Shown here: positions 1-11,954 of the stretch, piece by piece
Numbering within the stretch: position 1 is the first letter of the stretch
Layout: each line of letters opens with the position of its first letter
Assembly: GCF_933775445.1 (NCBI RefSeq)
Contig: NC_065875.1
Coordinates: forward strand, 13,653,001 to 13,717,000
Source of the DNA: Argentina anserina
Lineage: Eukaryota > Streptophyta > Magnoliopsida > Rosales > Rosaceae
DNA: 64,000 nucleotides
Direction of reading: 5' to 3'
Notes under the pieces: generated by a model
What the model saw: the letters and a program-made list of their open reading frames with translations, nothing else
What the model was told of the DNA's origin: nothing
Databases searched by the model: none
Program-made: the position numbers and the translations under genes

Positions 1-124
1 TCAACTTGAACAAACAGTTGAAAGTTACCCTTCAGTTCGTTATTTTTATGAGTTGCTAGTTAATCCAACTTCTAAATCAGATGGATATATAGATGATGGA
101 CTTTATTAGTGTTTCCATTATCAC

Positions 125-318
125 ACGGCCATGTTATTAACTTCGACGATGTACGTCTTCGTTTTTTGAAAGGAAAAAAAGTCTTTGCATGTTCTGGTGA
201 GGAGTCTCTTTTTAGTTTCCAGCACACAATTTATTGTGCAGGCAACGCTTTGGAAGTTTCGTACTCCACGGCAGCATAGTGGGGTGCTTGTTCATCGTAA
301 TGCCGATTGATGTGTAGC
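125..318 (+). pseudogene. Relic of last intron and last exon of a tandem glyoxalase-like gene
   Basis: Bases from about 241 to 318 match the last exon of the intact gene at 1758-1831: both begin with GCAACG right after a CAG acceptor and end near ATTGATGTG. The copy reads GNALEVS, then has a TAG where the intact gene has CAG (Gln), followed by an indel that shifts frame. The upstream 100 bases also resemble the third intron of the intact gene (the GTCTTTG and GAGAAGAGTCTT-like stretches). This is therefore the 3' end of a decayed upstream tandem copy; the rest of that copy lies outside the window, so whether it was ever complete cannot be judged here. Confidence 0.75.
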
Positions 319-532
319 AGACGATCAGTAAATACATTTTCATAACAATAAGCTGCACATCCCTTCGAACTGTTATCGTTGAGTGGTAGCTAGGTTCTGA
401 ACTGCTGGGAGAGACTGTCAGCTGTGATTCCCCGAGCCACAAAATAAATGATTGATTGATTCCCATGACGTACGTTAGCTTTCATCACCAAATTGAAATG
501 TTTATAAACTAAGTCGATCAACCCTCCAAACA

Positions 533-543
533 GTTATAAATAT
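533..543 (+). promoter_or_regulatory. Probable TATA box of the glyoxalase-like gene
   Basis: TTATAAATATG lies about 55 bases before the ATG at 596. The spacing would give a short 5' UTR of roughly 25 bases, which is plausible for a plant gene. Confidence 0.5.
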
Positions 544-595
544 GGTCACTGCTGCCTTCAAAATTCAAAAGTCCAAAACAGACAGACTAGCAGAA

Positions 596-1831
596 ATGGC
601 GGCAACATTAGCAGCAGGAGTGACTGTGGATCACATGGCCAGACGATCCAAAGACGCTAGGCGCCTCGCCGATTTCTACATTGAGGTTCTTCAACCTTAA
701 AGCTTCGACATATCTTATTTCATGCGCTTTTACTTTCAGCAAGCTATTTGCAATCATCATATTAAACTGAACTAAAATCCTTTACAGACATTTGGATTCG
801 AGGAGGTAGAGAGCCCGCAGGTTGGGCATCTCAAGGTGATATGGCTGGTTTTACCCGCAGCTTTTACTATGCACATTATTCAGTGCGACCAAAATCACCC
901 TTCGAACCAGACTAACGATACGTTACCGGACCCCGACCCTGCCAAAATTCCCAAAGGCCCCCATATCTGCTTCTCAGTCTCCAACTTCGAAATCTTTGTG
1001 CAGAAACTCAAGGTATGAACCTTTTTAGATTAGACGAGGAAGTCTGAACATGGTATATTGTTGGCGGCCGGACCTCATGCATCACTTGATAGAAAATCAA
1101 CGTTAATGGCTCCCTATCGTGTCAGCTAAAGGCTAGGATGAGTGTGGAAAAATATTCCGTTTCATTTCTCGTCTATAGTAATATATATGAACCTCGTACC
1201 TATAGATATGAGAATTTTGGCCTCTCCAATCACTACTAATTAGTTTTTACTTAACTTGCTAGCTTGCATTATCTCCCCTCTAGATAGATCTGTAGCATAT
1301 GATTTCTAATATTATCTAATCTCTTCGTCGTCTCTTGGATGGTTTTGCAGGAAAAGGGATTTCCGTCTGCTCATAGGCCAGTTGAATATAATCCAACAGG
1401 CAGTAAGAAGATCGAGCAGGTCTTTTTCTTTGATCCAGATGGTAAGCTTTTCAATCTCCATTTTATAGATATATGCATGCATGGTAAGTTGGTTTCAGCT
1501 TTAAAACTTTGAAAGCATAGCCTTTTTCTTTTGAGTATAATTATTCGAGGCGTGTTGGGACTTTGTATGTGTATGCTATAACTGCAAATGATAAGATTCC
1601 TCCATGAAATAACTTGCACAAAGTTAAACATTAGCCTTCATTTCGTTATTCTAGTGAGAGCAGGTCTTTGTTTTTTGAAAGAGCTAGAGCTTGGAAGTCT
1701 TTGTTGCTACGTACGTGGAGAAGAGTCTTCTTAAACCCTACATATTTCATCGTGCAGGCAACGGTTTGGAGGTTTCCGACTCCATGGCGGTACAGTGGGT
1801 TGCTCAAAATCGTAATGTGGATTTGATGTGA
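596..1831 (+). CDS. VOC-fold glyoxalase I-like protein, four exons
   Basis: Exons 596-685, 788-1012, 1351-1441 and 1758-1831 join with GT-AG introns into a 159-residue protein. It shows one vicinal-oxygen-chelate module: an opening beta strand with VDHMARRSKD (His13), an FYIETFGFEE stretch, MHIIQCD (His59), GPHICFSV (His89) and a closing FFFDPDGNGLEV with Glu140. These four residues sit where VOC enzymes bind a metal. Plant relatives are annotated as lactoylglutathione lyase / glyoxalase I family proteins of about 140-180 residues, so the length is normal. No N-terminal targeting peptide is obvious, so a cytosolic location is inferred. Substrate is unknown: many plant members lack proven methylglyoxal activity. 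The start is the first ATG after a TATA box, and each splice join keeps frame. A decayed tandem copy lies just upstream. Confidence 0.88.
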
Positions 1832-2600
1832 AGCAGAAGATCTCTACAGTTTCATAATTAACAATAAGCTAGCCCATATGCATCCTTTACTAATTGTAGT
1901 AATTAATCTGTGGGTTTTAGTTTCTGTGTCATCCTTTTTATGACATGATCTGTACCATGGTTGAAGCTTGTTTAAGTTGTTATAGCCTCTCTGAGGTTGC
2001 TTGTCTTCGTTTTTGTTTCGTTAAATTTATGTTGTTTTCGATCCCTTTCAGATCTGTGCTTGTAATTTACATCTCATTCAAATAAAATCCTGCACTTCCA
2101 ACAAAAAAAAAAGTTATTGTAATCGGCGAGGGTCATTTAATTTTATGATATCTACGTCTGTTTGTCCGCTTTGACATTCATCATAGGCGAGAATCTGGAA
2201 GTTCTCTTATCATATATCTCTTGCCATACTATTACAGCTACAAATTGTATATAATTAAACATGGATCGAAGAGACGAGATCAATTAAAGTCTTTCTCTAT
2301 TTCATATATGTAGCCAAAAAGAAAAGAGTACGTCTTTCTCTATTGTAGCGTGTACTGTTCTAATTCTATAATTTATTCGGTCATGTTATACTGGCTTTCC
2401 ATGCATCCAAAATGTATATGACTTCGGTGCATTGACGAAATAAGGCTCATTATCCCTATTTATTTTAATTTTTTTATAGTATGGCCAGTAAATCTTTGTT
2501 ATGCTTCTTAAGAGTTGTTAGACATGCACTAATCTATAAGGCCGGCTGTTACTGATTATTGAATCCAAATGTACGTCAATTTCCATACTATTAAGTGTGG
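1832..2600. other. 3' flank of the glyoxalase-like gene; no other gene seen
   Basis: The first ~270 bases look like a 3' UTR and end near AATAAAATCC (about 2082), a plant-type polyadenylation signal, followed by an A-run at about 2102. Beyond this the DNA is AT-rich with no coding signal that I can support. Confidence 0.4.
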
Positions 2601-3599
2601 GTGGGTTTTACTGTTCACCGCTTAACACTGTTCACAGTACAGTGTGAAGACGGTGGTACCCTTATATTTAGCTGGGTTTGGAGAGGGGAGGAGGGTTAGA
2701 GTGGTCATTGGATCATAAGGATTTTTAGTATATTTACCGTTTTGCCATTCACATTTACTATTTTTCCAAGGTGCATGTTTGTGTGGTTCTTTTGTTGGTT
2801 CGTGGAGGAGGAAGGGAGAGGTGTCGCCACATTAGAAATTCCGTGTTAGAGCATGAGGTCTTCTCATGGACGCCAACTACTCAGTTCCCTCGCTCTTCTC
2901 ATAGTCGTCTCTGAGAACGAATCACTACATGATAGGTCCTATGGATTGATATAGAAGACGAATTGGGATTTTGGGATAAGAAAATGAGGGCAGGCTAAGC
3001 AAGAGCGGGAGAGAAGATATTGATTTCGTTGGCGTCGTTCGTATTCGGTGGGGAGATCTGGGTATTTGGAATTGGGGCTATTCAGCAAGAGATGAGTATG
3101 GGTAAGTTTTTGTATTTTATCGTATGTTCTGATTGATCTTCTTATAGCTGACGAACTCAAACAATTTGTTGCTGGATGTATATGCTTCTGTCTTGAACAT
3201 GGACTCCCATTATAAATTCTTTAATTATTATAAATTTGCAGATTTTTGTTCTTCTGTAAATTAGGAAACCATTGAAGAAGATAAGAAAGTTGGCATATGT
3301 ATTTTAAGTTCAATGTGTGATACTAGAATGAGAAATACGTACACAAATTGCAACAAGATAGAGATAGTGTTAATATATTGAACAAATAACAAAATAAGAC
3401 AAATGAATTCCAAAATCCCACATGGAAGATCAGATAATGAACTGTTTAACTACTGCTGATTATGGTAGAGGTGACAGGAGAATAAATATTTGATATAGGA
3501 AGTAATAAAGTAAGGGTCATTTGCTAGATTGTTTGGGAAAGACGTTCTCACAAATTATTTTTAAATTTCATGTATGATTGCTATGAAGTTTGGATAACT

Positions 3600-4130
3600 G
3601 TGGCTATTTGATTATGTTTTTGATTTTGAGGGTGCTTTACAAGTTAATATTCAATAATGAGCTAACGGGTTTCATTTTTTTTTTTATGCGGAAAGAGTCA
3701 TTGCATCACTCATTGAATGGAAGTTGTAGCTTTCATTGTGCAGGTATCCACATCCTCCTTCAGATTTTCATTTGAACTTTTTTTTAAACAAAAATCTTTG
3801 AAATACCCAAGTTTCAAGGCTGACTTCGGTTGCATTTGAATTTATTTAAATGTTGGGGAAATTTGATTGTGTTTTTGATTTTAAGGGTGCTTAATATTCA
3901 ATAATCAGTTAATGGGTTCCATTCTTTTTGTACAGAAAGATTTTCGTTCCATCGCCCACCGACTTTGATAAGCACTCATTGAATTAAATTTGTAGCTTTC
4001 ATTGTGCAGGTATCCACATTCTCCTAGATATTTTCATTTGAACCTTTCTTTTCAAACAAAAATCTTTCTTTGCATTGCCCAAGTTTCAAGTCTAATTACG
4101 ATTGCATTTGAATTCGGTTTAATTATTGGG
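3600..4130 (+). repeat. Tandem duplication, 266-bp period, two diverged copies
   Basis: TAGCTTTCATTGTGCAGGTA occurs at about 3727 and again about 266 bases later; flanking matches (GATTTTGAGGGTGCTT against GATTTTAAGGGTGCTT, TTTCATTTGAAC, CCCAAGTTTCAAG) run through both copies. A shorter third echo is at about 4255-4295. Each copy keeps a TGCAG acceptor-like site. Confidence 0.75.
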
Positions 4131-7100
4131 GCGTTGGATTAGTGTGAGTTTTTCTTTTTTTGTTGATAACTATAGATGCAGAAAGGGGAACTGTTATGTT
4201 AGATATTATATAGTTGTTTGGAACATTCTCTGCCTTGCTTATAGCTATTGGTAAACATTCTATGAATTGAGTCTGTAGCTTTTATTGTCACGTTTAATGG
4301 TGCTCAATTATAGTGGAATTTGTACCATTGTGGATCTTCTTTGATTTTAACTTCTCAGAACCAATTTTGGTTGTTATCTTATCAGGTTCTGGATCAACTG
4401 TTGTCAGTCTCCAATATTTTGGCTGAGAACATTGCAAGCCAAAGATATGCATCAACATTCGTTCAATTAAAACAATCTGGGTAAGTGTCATTTTTATGTG
4501 CTTTTGATTTCTTAATGTGTTCTGAATGAATTGTAATTTTTAGATGCTCACTTTTTCGTGAACTTTTCCTACTACATTGTATTTGTGCTTTTGTTCAACA
4601 CACCCTATCACCAGAAAGTGTATTTTTGCTCTAAATGGACAGAAAGTGCATTTACAGTGCATATGCGCATAGCCTTTGTCAACAATTTCAACAGTTCATA
4701 TGCGCTATGTTACTGGGAGAAGACACCCTCATAAGTGCTTTTCTATCTTTAATTTGATTCTTTCTATACATTTCTTTGGTTATTTTGAAATGATCTTGAT
4801 TGAGCTAAAGCATTTCTGGGAAACTGATTAGAATAGCACTGATTACATGTTAAGCTTCTTTTAATCTCTAAAATTGATCAAGAATCCACTTGATTTTGAA
4901 CTTCTACATAGTCTTATCTCTTTATTGATATGAAAATCATCTTATCAGGTTGTCTAATTTCACTTTTGTAGACTTGCATTGTAGTAATCCTAATTGACCG
5001 ATATAAGTCTTGAGTAGAAAGGATTAAGCTGAACCATTTGGAAATGACGAGTTTCTTTGTTACTTTTACTACATTTTTGGTGAATCGGCCCCCTCAATGT
5101 CTTAAGCACCACAAGTTGAACTCTCACTTCATTAACCATATGACATAGCTCAGTACCTTTTGTCTGAGAGATGATGAGTATGGAAGATGAACTGAAATTT
5201 AAGCAGCAGCAAGTTACTGAACAATTTGCTTTCAATTTCTCCTGTTACTTCCTTATACATTTGAACTTTTACTTTGTACTCAATATTAACGTAGTGTCTT
5301 CCTTCATTGGTATTGTCATGGAATGAACAATGTCATTACTCTTTGATTTGAGTTTGGTATGTTGTATACGTTTTTATCTTTAAGTTTTTTTCTGAAGGTT
5401 TACAACCTCAATTGCTTTGTTTGGGTTATCATCAATTTCTTTGATGTAGCTCTTACTGGGTTTTCTTATTTGTTCATGTAACATAATAAATTCTTGAGGC
5501 AAAATCAATTCTGGGAGAGGATTCAAGTTGCTGCATAAGCGCATTAAATTTCTTTTATTCATTCTTTACAGGTAACAAACCCAATTATTTAAATTACATA
5601 TATGAAAATGGCTGTGTTTTGATCTATTGTTACGTTCTATGGCTATTTCTGTGGATTTGTCAAATATGGATTAGATGCTAAGAGTTCAAAATAGCTATAA
5701 ATTGATAAATGATTTGTTAGGAGAACATGGTTATTGTTTTCCCATTAATATTTTTCATATCATTTGTTTGTGTACATGAGTGAACTGTTTGCGTCTTGAA
5801 GACAATTAAGATGAAGCAAAAACTAGGAATAGATAACTGGAAAAAAAGAAGACCGGAGCAATGATGTATGAACAATGAGTATTAACCAAAGGAAATTACG
5901 AAAAAATGTTGATCGTAACACTCGATCGTCATGTTTTGCACTTTTCTCTGTATATGATTGATTCTGGGTTTCTGTTCCATCTATGTTTTTATAGTGATCA
6001 TCTTGGTTTTGGTTCTCTGTATATGATTGTTACATTTGATCATTGTACTAATCCAGAAGTAAAAGCTTGAGCAAATTGAAGCACATGCTTAGTTCATCAT
6101 TAGATATATGGTATAAAGTTATAAGGGTTGGATGATACTAATGCCCGTAATAGTTGATTTGTTTATTAAAATATGGTTATGGTATTTACATTGCTGTTGT
6201 TTTGAAGCGGGTAATGTTGTTTGGTTTTACTTTGTTATTAGGTAACTTATAACATTTACTATTGGAGCAAGTTATGTCATTTGGATTTAGATTATCGGAT
6301 AGGGTAAGGTCACTGGAGGATAATATTTACCATTGATTTTGCAATCGAAGGTGAGTTTGTGCATATCTTATTAGAAGTGAGAGCAAGATGACACTTATGT
6401 TCTTTTTTCCTGATGGTGAATAAAAATATAAGATCTTCATGTGATATAACGTGTGATGTTATGTGAGAAAACACAGCTTAGACTCATTGGAGTTCTGGTG
6501 TGAGTTTATGTTTATATATTTATAGGACTAATTGGATTCTCTATCGAGTTTCATGAGTATTTATTTTTGTTTTTGTGGGTTTTACTTAAAGATGTTGCGA
6601 GCCAAATTTTGTATTTAAGGTCTGTGTTTAGTTTATTTTACTTTCACATGAGTGCTAATGTAGACCTGTTAATAACTTACTTTCGAAGGGATTAGATTAT
6701 GCTCTGGTGTTTTCAGTTGGGGTTCAATGGGTGTATTGACCAGTGGTGTTCGTGTTGTGAACCTGCAATTCGTGTTGCTGGTTGCTTCTGGGAATTGATT
6801 GATGTGCTTGACTTCCTAATTTTGAGCAGAACATTTGTTTTCGGTTGTGTTTTTGGCTGAATGTAAATTGTTTGTGCTTCAGCTAAACTTGGAACTGCAA
6901 GGTGAGCTATGGGAATCTATATAGCCTTGCTTTTTGAAGGTACAGTTTGAACGGGTCGTTAGTGCTTAATTTTTTGCTTTCCTTTTTGAAGTTTGTATTG
7001 CAAATTTTCAATGGTACCTATTTGCAGGTTGAGGTTCTGTTGGTTTTTATTTTACTTGCAATTATTTGAGTCTTTAATAATATGTTATTTTTGAATATTT

Positions 7101-7799
7101 CAAGATACCTGAATCCGTGGTGATGGTTGCAATTGAAAAGTGGTGATTTCTGTTAGGAGTGCAAGTTACGTTAAACGGTGAGCCGCATTTTAGTTCGGTT
7201 TGGTTGATCTTATTTTCTCTTTATATCTCCTCAAATTGTGGGAAGTCTTTTATGTTGAATTGTGGTTTTGGCTTTTGTTCTTGGCTGAATTTAATTCTTC
7301 ATTATTTCAGCTGTACTTGGTGCTGCAAGGAGACATAATTTTTTCTCTTCTTTTTGGTCCTCAAATGCTATCTTTACCATCATTTATTGGTTTTCCTGTT
7401 AACTTTATGAATGAGACGTCAGTAGAATGAAGAGGTGGAAAGTTTTGTGAGTTTTGTGTGTGGCTATTGTCAATTTTTTTGTACGTTTTATCTTCATATT
7501 CGTTCTTCAATCCTTCAATTTTCCGTGTTAAGGACAATAAAGAAGGTTATTCTGGGTTGTTAGGTTGAAGTGTGGAGTTCTATGTTTCTTTTTATTGTTT
7601 TTCATTTGTTAGATTGGATGTGGATTTGGGTTCTAGAATATTTTGGAAAAAAAATCATGTATACATATGAATGGAAAATGCATGAAAACCCCATAACCCA
7701 AATGAATCTAGAACTTCAATTGTATTTAAAACAAAAGCCCTTTACGGCAGCATTGTGGTACTGTTGAGCTCTTTCTTGGAAAACATATTCAGTTTTAGT

Positions 7800-8815
7800 G
7801 TTATATACGGATTAATGAATGGTGTGCATATTGATCCTTTCGAGATTATGCCCATAAGCCCCATATGATAGGATTTTCAATGATATTTGTTCATCATTAG
7901 CAAGAATATGTGTATAATTGATGTATTTTCTCTTTCTGTTAATCCAAGATGTTAGTTCATATTGCTAGGTGTTTTTCCAGTGCTTTATACAATTATTCTG
8001 GACTCGCTACTCTTTTCTTTTTGAAATTAGAAGTGGATCAGGTTTATTTTCAGCAAGTTGAATGTTGGGGCATGTGTTTATATGACTACAAACTGATCCA
8101 GATAAATTTTGGGGTTTAGAGCTATATGAAAGTTCATGTGTTCTAGGTACACTGCCGAACAAAACATGATGACCACCTCTTTAAATATTTCTCCTATAAA
8201 CTACTGCCTACACAATTTATGCCAGCAATAAAGCCTCTATTTTAAAATTTGGAATAACAGTTTGTGTTTAAAGAGGTGGTGCAAATTTGTGTGTTTTTAA
8301 AATTTGTATTTAACATGTTTTTGGTCAGACTGGTGAGTAATATAAATTTTTTTTTTGCACTGATTGGGGTCATATCTTCCTTTGTTGTATTTCTTTTACT
8401 TATATAGAAGTCTATGTTATGCAGGTTATGTGTCTTCTGCATTTTGGCATTTGAGTTGTTAATCACAAGAATATAAAGCTACAAATGCACATATTAAGTA
8501 TATGGGGCTATGTGTATAATTTATGCATTTTCACTTTCTGTTACTCTTGGATTAACGAGTTCGGTTTTTCCGGTGTTTTATGAAATTAGTAGTCAGTCCA
8601 TTTTCTATTCAAAATTAGAAGTGAATTTAAGTTTATTTTCAGCAAGTTGAATTATGATGTATGAGTTTATATGACTAAACTGATCCCCGATGAATTTAGG
8701 AGTTTAGAGCTATATGAAAGTGCTACAAGTGTTTAGGTACACTGTACAACAAAACATGATGAACACGTCTTTAGATATTTCTCCTACATACTACTGCCTG
8801 CACAACTTGTCATGT
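7800..8815 (+). repeat. Tandem duplication of about 590 bp
   Basis: TTTATTTTCAGCAAGTTGAAT occurs near 8043 and again near 8631; the shared tract also includes TTTAGAGCTATATGAAAGT, AGGTACACTG, CAAAACATGATGA and ATTTCTCCTA. Divergence by substitutions and small indels is clear, so the event is old. No coding sequence is apparent in either copy. Confidence 0.75.
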
Positions 8816-8972
8816 AACCCTTGCTTAACTCCAAAGGACACTAGCTAACGCCGCTGCAGAGCGCGGCCTCACAACTAGTTATGTAAGATGAGTCTTTACC
8901 AAGGTAGCGTCTGTTAAAAGCCCACTCTCCGAGCGCCTCGCCGTTAATTCATAGACATCGTCTGTGCAGTCT

Positions 8973-9141
8973 CGTTCACATGATCAGTAGCTAATTATGA
9001 AATTCATGTTCAACCACCATTAGATGTAATCCAAGGGTTGAAAATAAAATAACGCAATTTTAAAAAGATTCTCCTCACGTTTGAATTTACATCAAATGGT
9101 GGTTGATAATGAATTCCAAAGTCAGTAGGACTGAGTGAACG
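8973..9141. repeat. Short foldback (MITE-like) element
   Basis: An imperfect palindrome: CGTTCAC and TCAACCACCATTAGATGTAA on the left are mirrored by TTACATCAAATGGTGGTTGA and GTGAACG on the right. Arms of about 65 bases flank a loop of about 40. No coding capacity. A target duplication was not found, so the exact ends are uncertain. Confidence 0.6.
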
Positions 9142-9450
9142 GGATGGGTCGTATGTGTGCGTGTTTGAACAGTGTTTTGGGTTAAAAAATTTACCATCTC
9201 TTACACCCCTAACGTCGCACGTGCCCTCCAAACCCTAAGTGTTGTGATGCACTGCGCCTCTTCCATTTGGAAAACCAATTTCTAGGAAGAAAGAGAGGGT
9301 TTATGATAGGAAGGGAGAGAAATCTGTAGGCATCGTCTTGTGAAGGAACCTCTACTGCGGGCGTACCCAAGAAATCGTGCAACCCATTCGAGCCGATTCG
9401 TTTATTTGTTTTGGTCCCCATGCCTTCCCAGATTTGGAGTGCAAAGAGAG

Positions 9451-10803
9451 ATGTGGAGGAAGAAACGAGATTCCGATATTTTCCGTCCAAGTGAAGAAGA
9501 AAAGAAACGTCATCTTGAAACCTTGTACGAAAGTGAGGGGGGATCTAGCAGCACTAGGTAAATGATTGTTCTTGAGTTGTTCTTGAGGTGTTCTAGATTT
9601 GTTCTTGAGTTGTCCATAATCTTATTTATGCTTTTGTTTTTGTTATTTAAGGTTTAGTTGGGGTTGTATAACAGTTGAAACAATTGAAATATATTTTGGA
9701 AAATTATTTCAGGTCATTGGGTGAAAATGGTCGGAGTTCAAACGAAGTTGATGCAGAGTCAGAGAAAGAGGTATATTAAATTGAATATGTTGATGGACGC
9801 CTGAATCATGTCTAACTCTTAACCATTTAGGATGTTTGAAAACTGTTTAATTGCCATTTAGAATTTGCAATTTGACTATTATTAGGTCTTTGAAATACCT
9901 ATTGTATGTCTGTGTTAGATTGTTGAATATATGGGTTACTGGGTTGGTGTTATTGTTAGCCAAGGCTTTGTATGGATCAAACTGATGGTGATGTCTTGCT
10001 TAGCTTTATTTTGGAGCTATCATTTTGATGAAATTGTCCTTGAATCATGTCTAACTCCTAGCCAGATGGTATTAGATGTTTTTGATGTTTTGCTTAGCCA
10101 AATGGTTGCTTGTTGCCTTTGCTATATATGTTTATCTCTTATTACAGTTACAGGGCAAAAGCTAATGTAAAATGTTTTATGATTGGAGTAGTATCTAATT
10201 AGTGTTGCAAGTTCCAAGTTTGAGATTTGAATATCTCTGATGTGCTACACATGTTTAATATTGAGTGTGAATTAGAATAATCAAAATTATAAACAAAGCA
10301 AGATGGGTTATCCCTTCATCTATATCATTACCAAATAGTGGTTATAGAATGATATGTTTACACCCTAAACTTTTGATGAAATGATTTTCAGTCAGCTTTT
10401 AACCATGAGAATGAGAAAATAACACAGTGAACATATAGTTGATAGTTGCCTACGACTTGGTCCTTAATTAAGGTTTTTGGTTGCTTACTGAGAACTGTCC
10501 TCTATGAAACATAGAATTCAACTTGCAGATAATTTTGTCAGGAGACAGAATGATCACTTTTGTATTTACTGTGTACCATGTGTTAAATTTGCATTATAAT
10601 ATACAATCATATGTTGTGGAGAGATTGGGAAATAACTTCTTATTGCCTCTCTTACCTATTATTGTATAAATTAAAGATGCAATGCCAACTAATTTGCATC
10701 TTGATACATCTCTTTATCATCTTATTGTACTTTTCTATTTATGCAGGTTCACCGCAAAATGTTCTGGAAATTTTTGTGTAATGTGAAGTATATGGTGATG
10801 TAA
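9451..10803 (+). CDS. Possible three-exon small protein of unknown function
   Basis: Exons 9451-9557, 9713-9770 and 10747-10803 join through GT-AG introns into a 73-residue, highly charged protein starting MWRKKRDSDIF and containing SEEEKKRHLETLYESEGG. Evidence for reality is modest: the frame stays open over three splice joins and the acceptors (ATTTCAG, ATGCAG) are good. I recognise no domain or membrane segment. The frame is open upstream to about 9340 but contains no other ATG there. It could equally be a chance reading or a relic of a larger gene. Confidence 0.25.
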
Positions 10804-11954
10804 GTAGTATGATGATGGTATTCAATGGGCTCGTAGAATCTACCAATTTTTTACTACATGTATCTTTTACTCATTGTAGTTCTTGAACTGTAGGTCTTTA
10901 GAGCAGTTTTTCAACAATGTGTTACTGGATTATGGTGTGGATTTTGTGTTATTGACATTGAGGTTTTTGCAAAATGTGAGATTTCTCTACTGTGTCAATG
11001 TAATGTTACTATTTTTTTTTGTACTTCCTGCAGAACAATCATAATCTGAATCCCCCCTCTATAAAGTATTCAGTAATAGCGAAGGTATTCAAAGAACACA
11101 TTTATTTACATCTTTGAACCTAAACCTTTATTGCATAAAAAGAACACATGCATCAATAGAAGATGATGGTGAAGGTAGAGGCGAATGTGACATCCCACAA
11201 GCCAACGAAGTTGGCCCCTCGAGCACATTCTATATCAGCAACAAGTTTCCATTTCTTTGTGGATACCATGGTTCCCCAAGAATGCAAAATCTGTTAGCCG
11301 GTGGCACTTCAATGGAATGCAAAATCTCCAAGTGTTAATCACAGATGGTTTAGATTACTCCGGTATTGTAGTCATCTTGCTAGATATATGGCATGGTATC
11401 CAAACAATGTCTATCTGATTTCTGTAAGTGTCGTTAATCATCATCATGTAAAGAAGAACAACAATGAGTTCTGAGACTAAATTTGCTGATTGCGATCCAA
11501 TGTGTACTATTATCCGTGGTTGCTTTCACCTATATTATTTTACTGGTGTTGTGCTATTGATTCTTGTACCTAATGGACTTAATGACATGATATGTGATCG
11601 TTCCAAGTTCTGGCAGCTTATGCCTCCTATTGATGGTGGGGTAATAATATAGGATCAGTTAATATACAAAGTAAACGTAACTTGCTGAAAACTAGTTACA
11701 AATTTATTCTACTATTTTGTTATTAGGCAATGTTAAGTAAAACTGAAACTCCAATTCTTCAGTCATAAGTGGCTAATACAATATTTATGTGCATACTAAA
11801 CTTTCAAGAAAGTGAAGAGTGGATCGGTAGGATCGCATTGGGGTTCAAATTCTAACGATATGGCTTGGTAACGTTCAAAGAAAAAAAATAACAAAACATT
11901 GTCACTAAACACTAATTCAATGCATTCTTACAAGGCACCTACTTATACACTAAT
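10804..11954. other. Noncoding interval
   Basis: No family or conserved frame recognised. A 74-codon frame at 11114-11338 opens with ATG but looks like no protein I know and has no flanking splice logic. Confidence 0.35.

Larger units (their letters stand above)
2600..8960. other. Long noncoding stretch with local duplications
   Basis: No protein family is recognisable in any frame; all ORFs are below 85 codons and most use non-ATG starts. The T-rich composition and several plausible splice sites (for example GTAAGTTT at about 3100 and TGCAG at about 3740 and 4007) would fit introns of a noncoding transcript or a dead gene, but I cannot define exons. Two local tandem duplications (see separate entries) and a looser echo between about 6870 and 7310 (TTCAGCT-TTGG-CTGCAAGG) show repeated internal duplication. 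Confidence 0.35.

Noticed and set aside
11838..11870. GGGGTTCAAATTC, like the B box of a tRNA gene
   Set aside because: No A box at the right distance upstream and no cloverleaf could be formed by hand.
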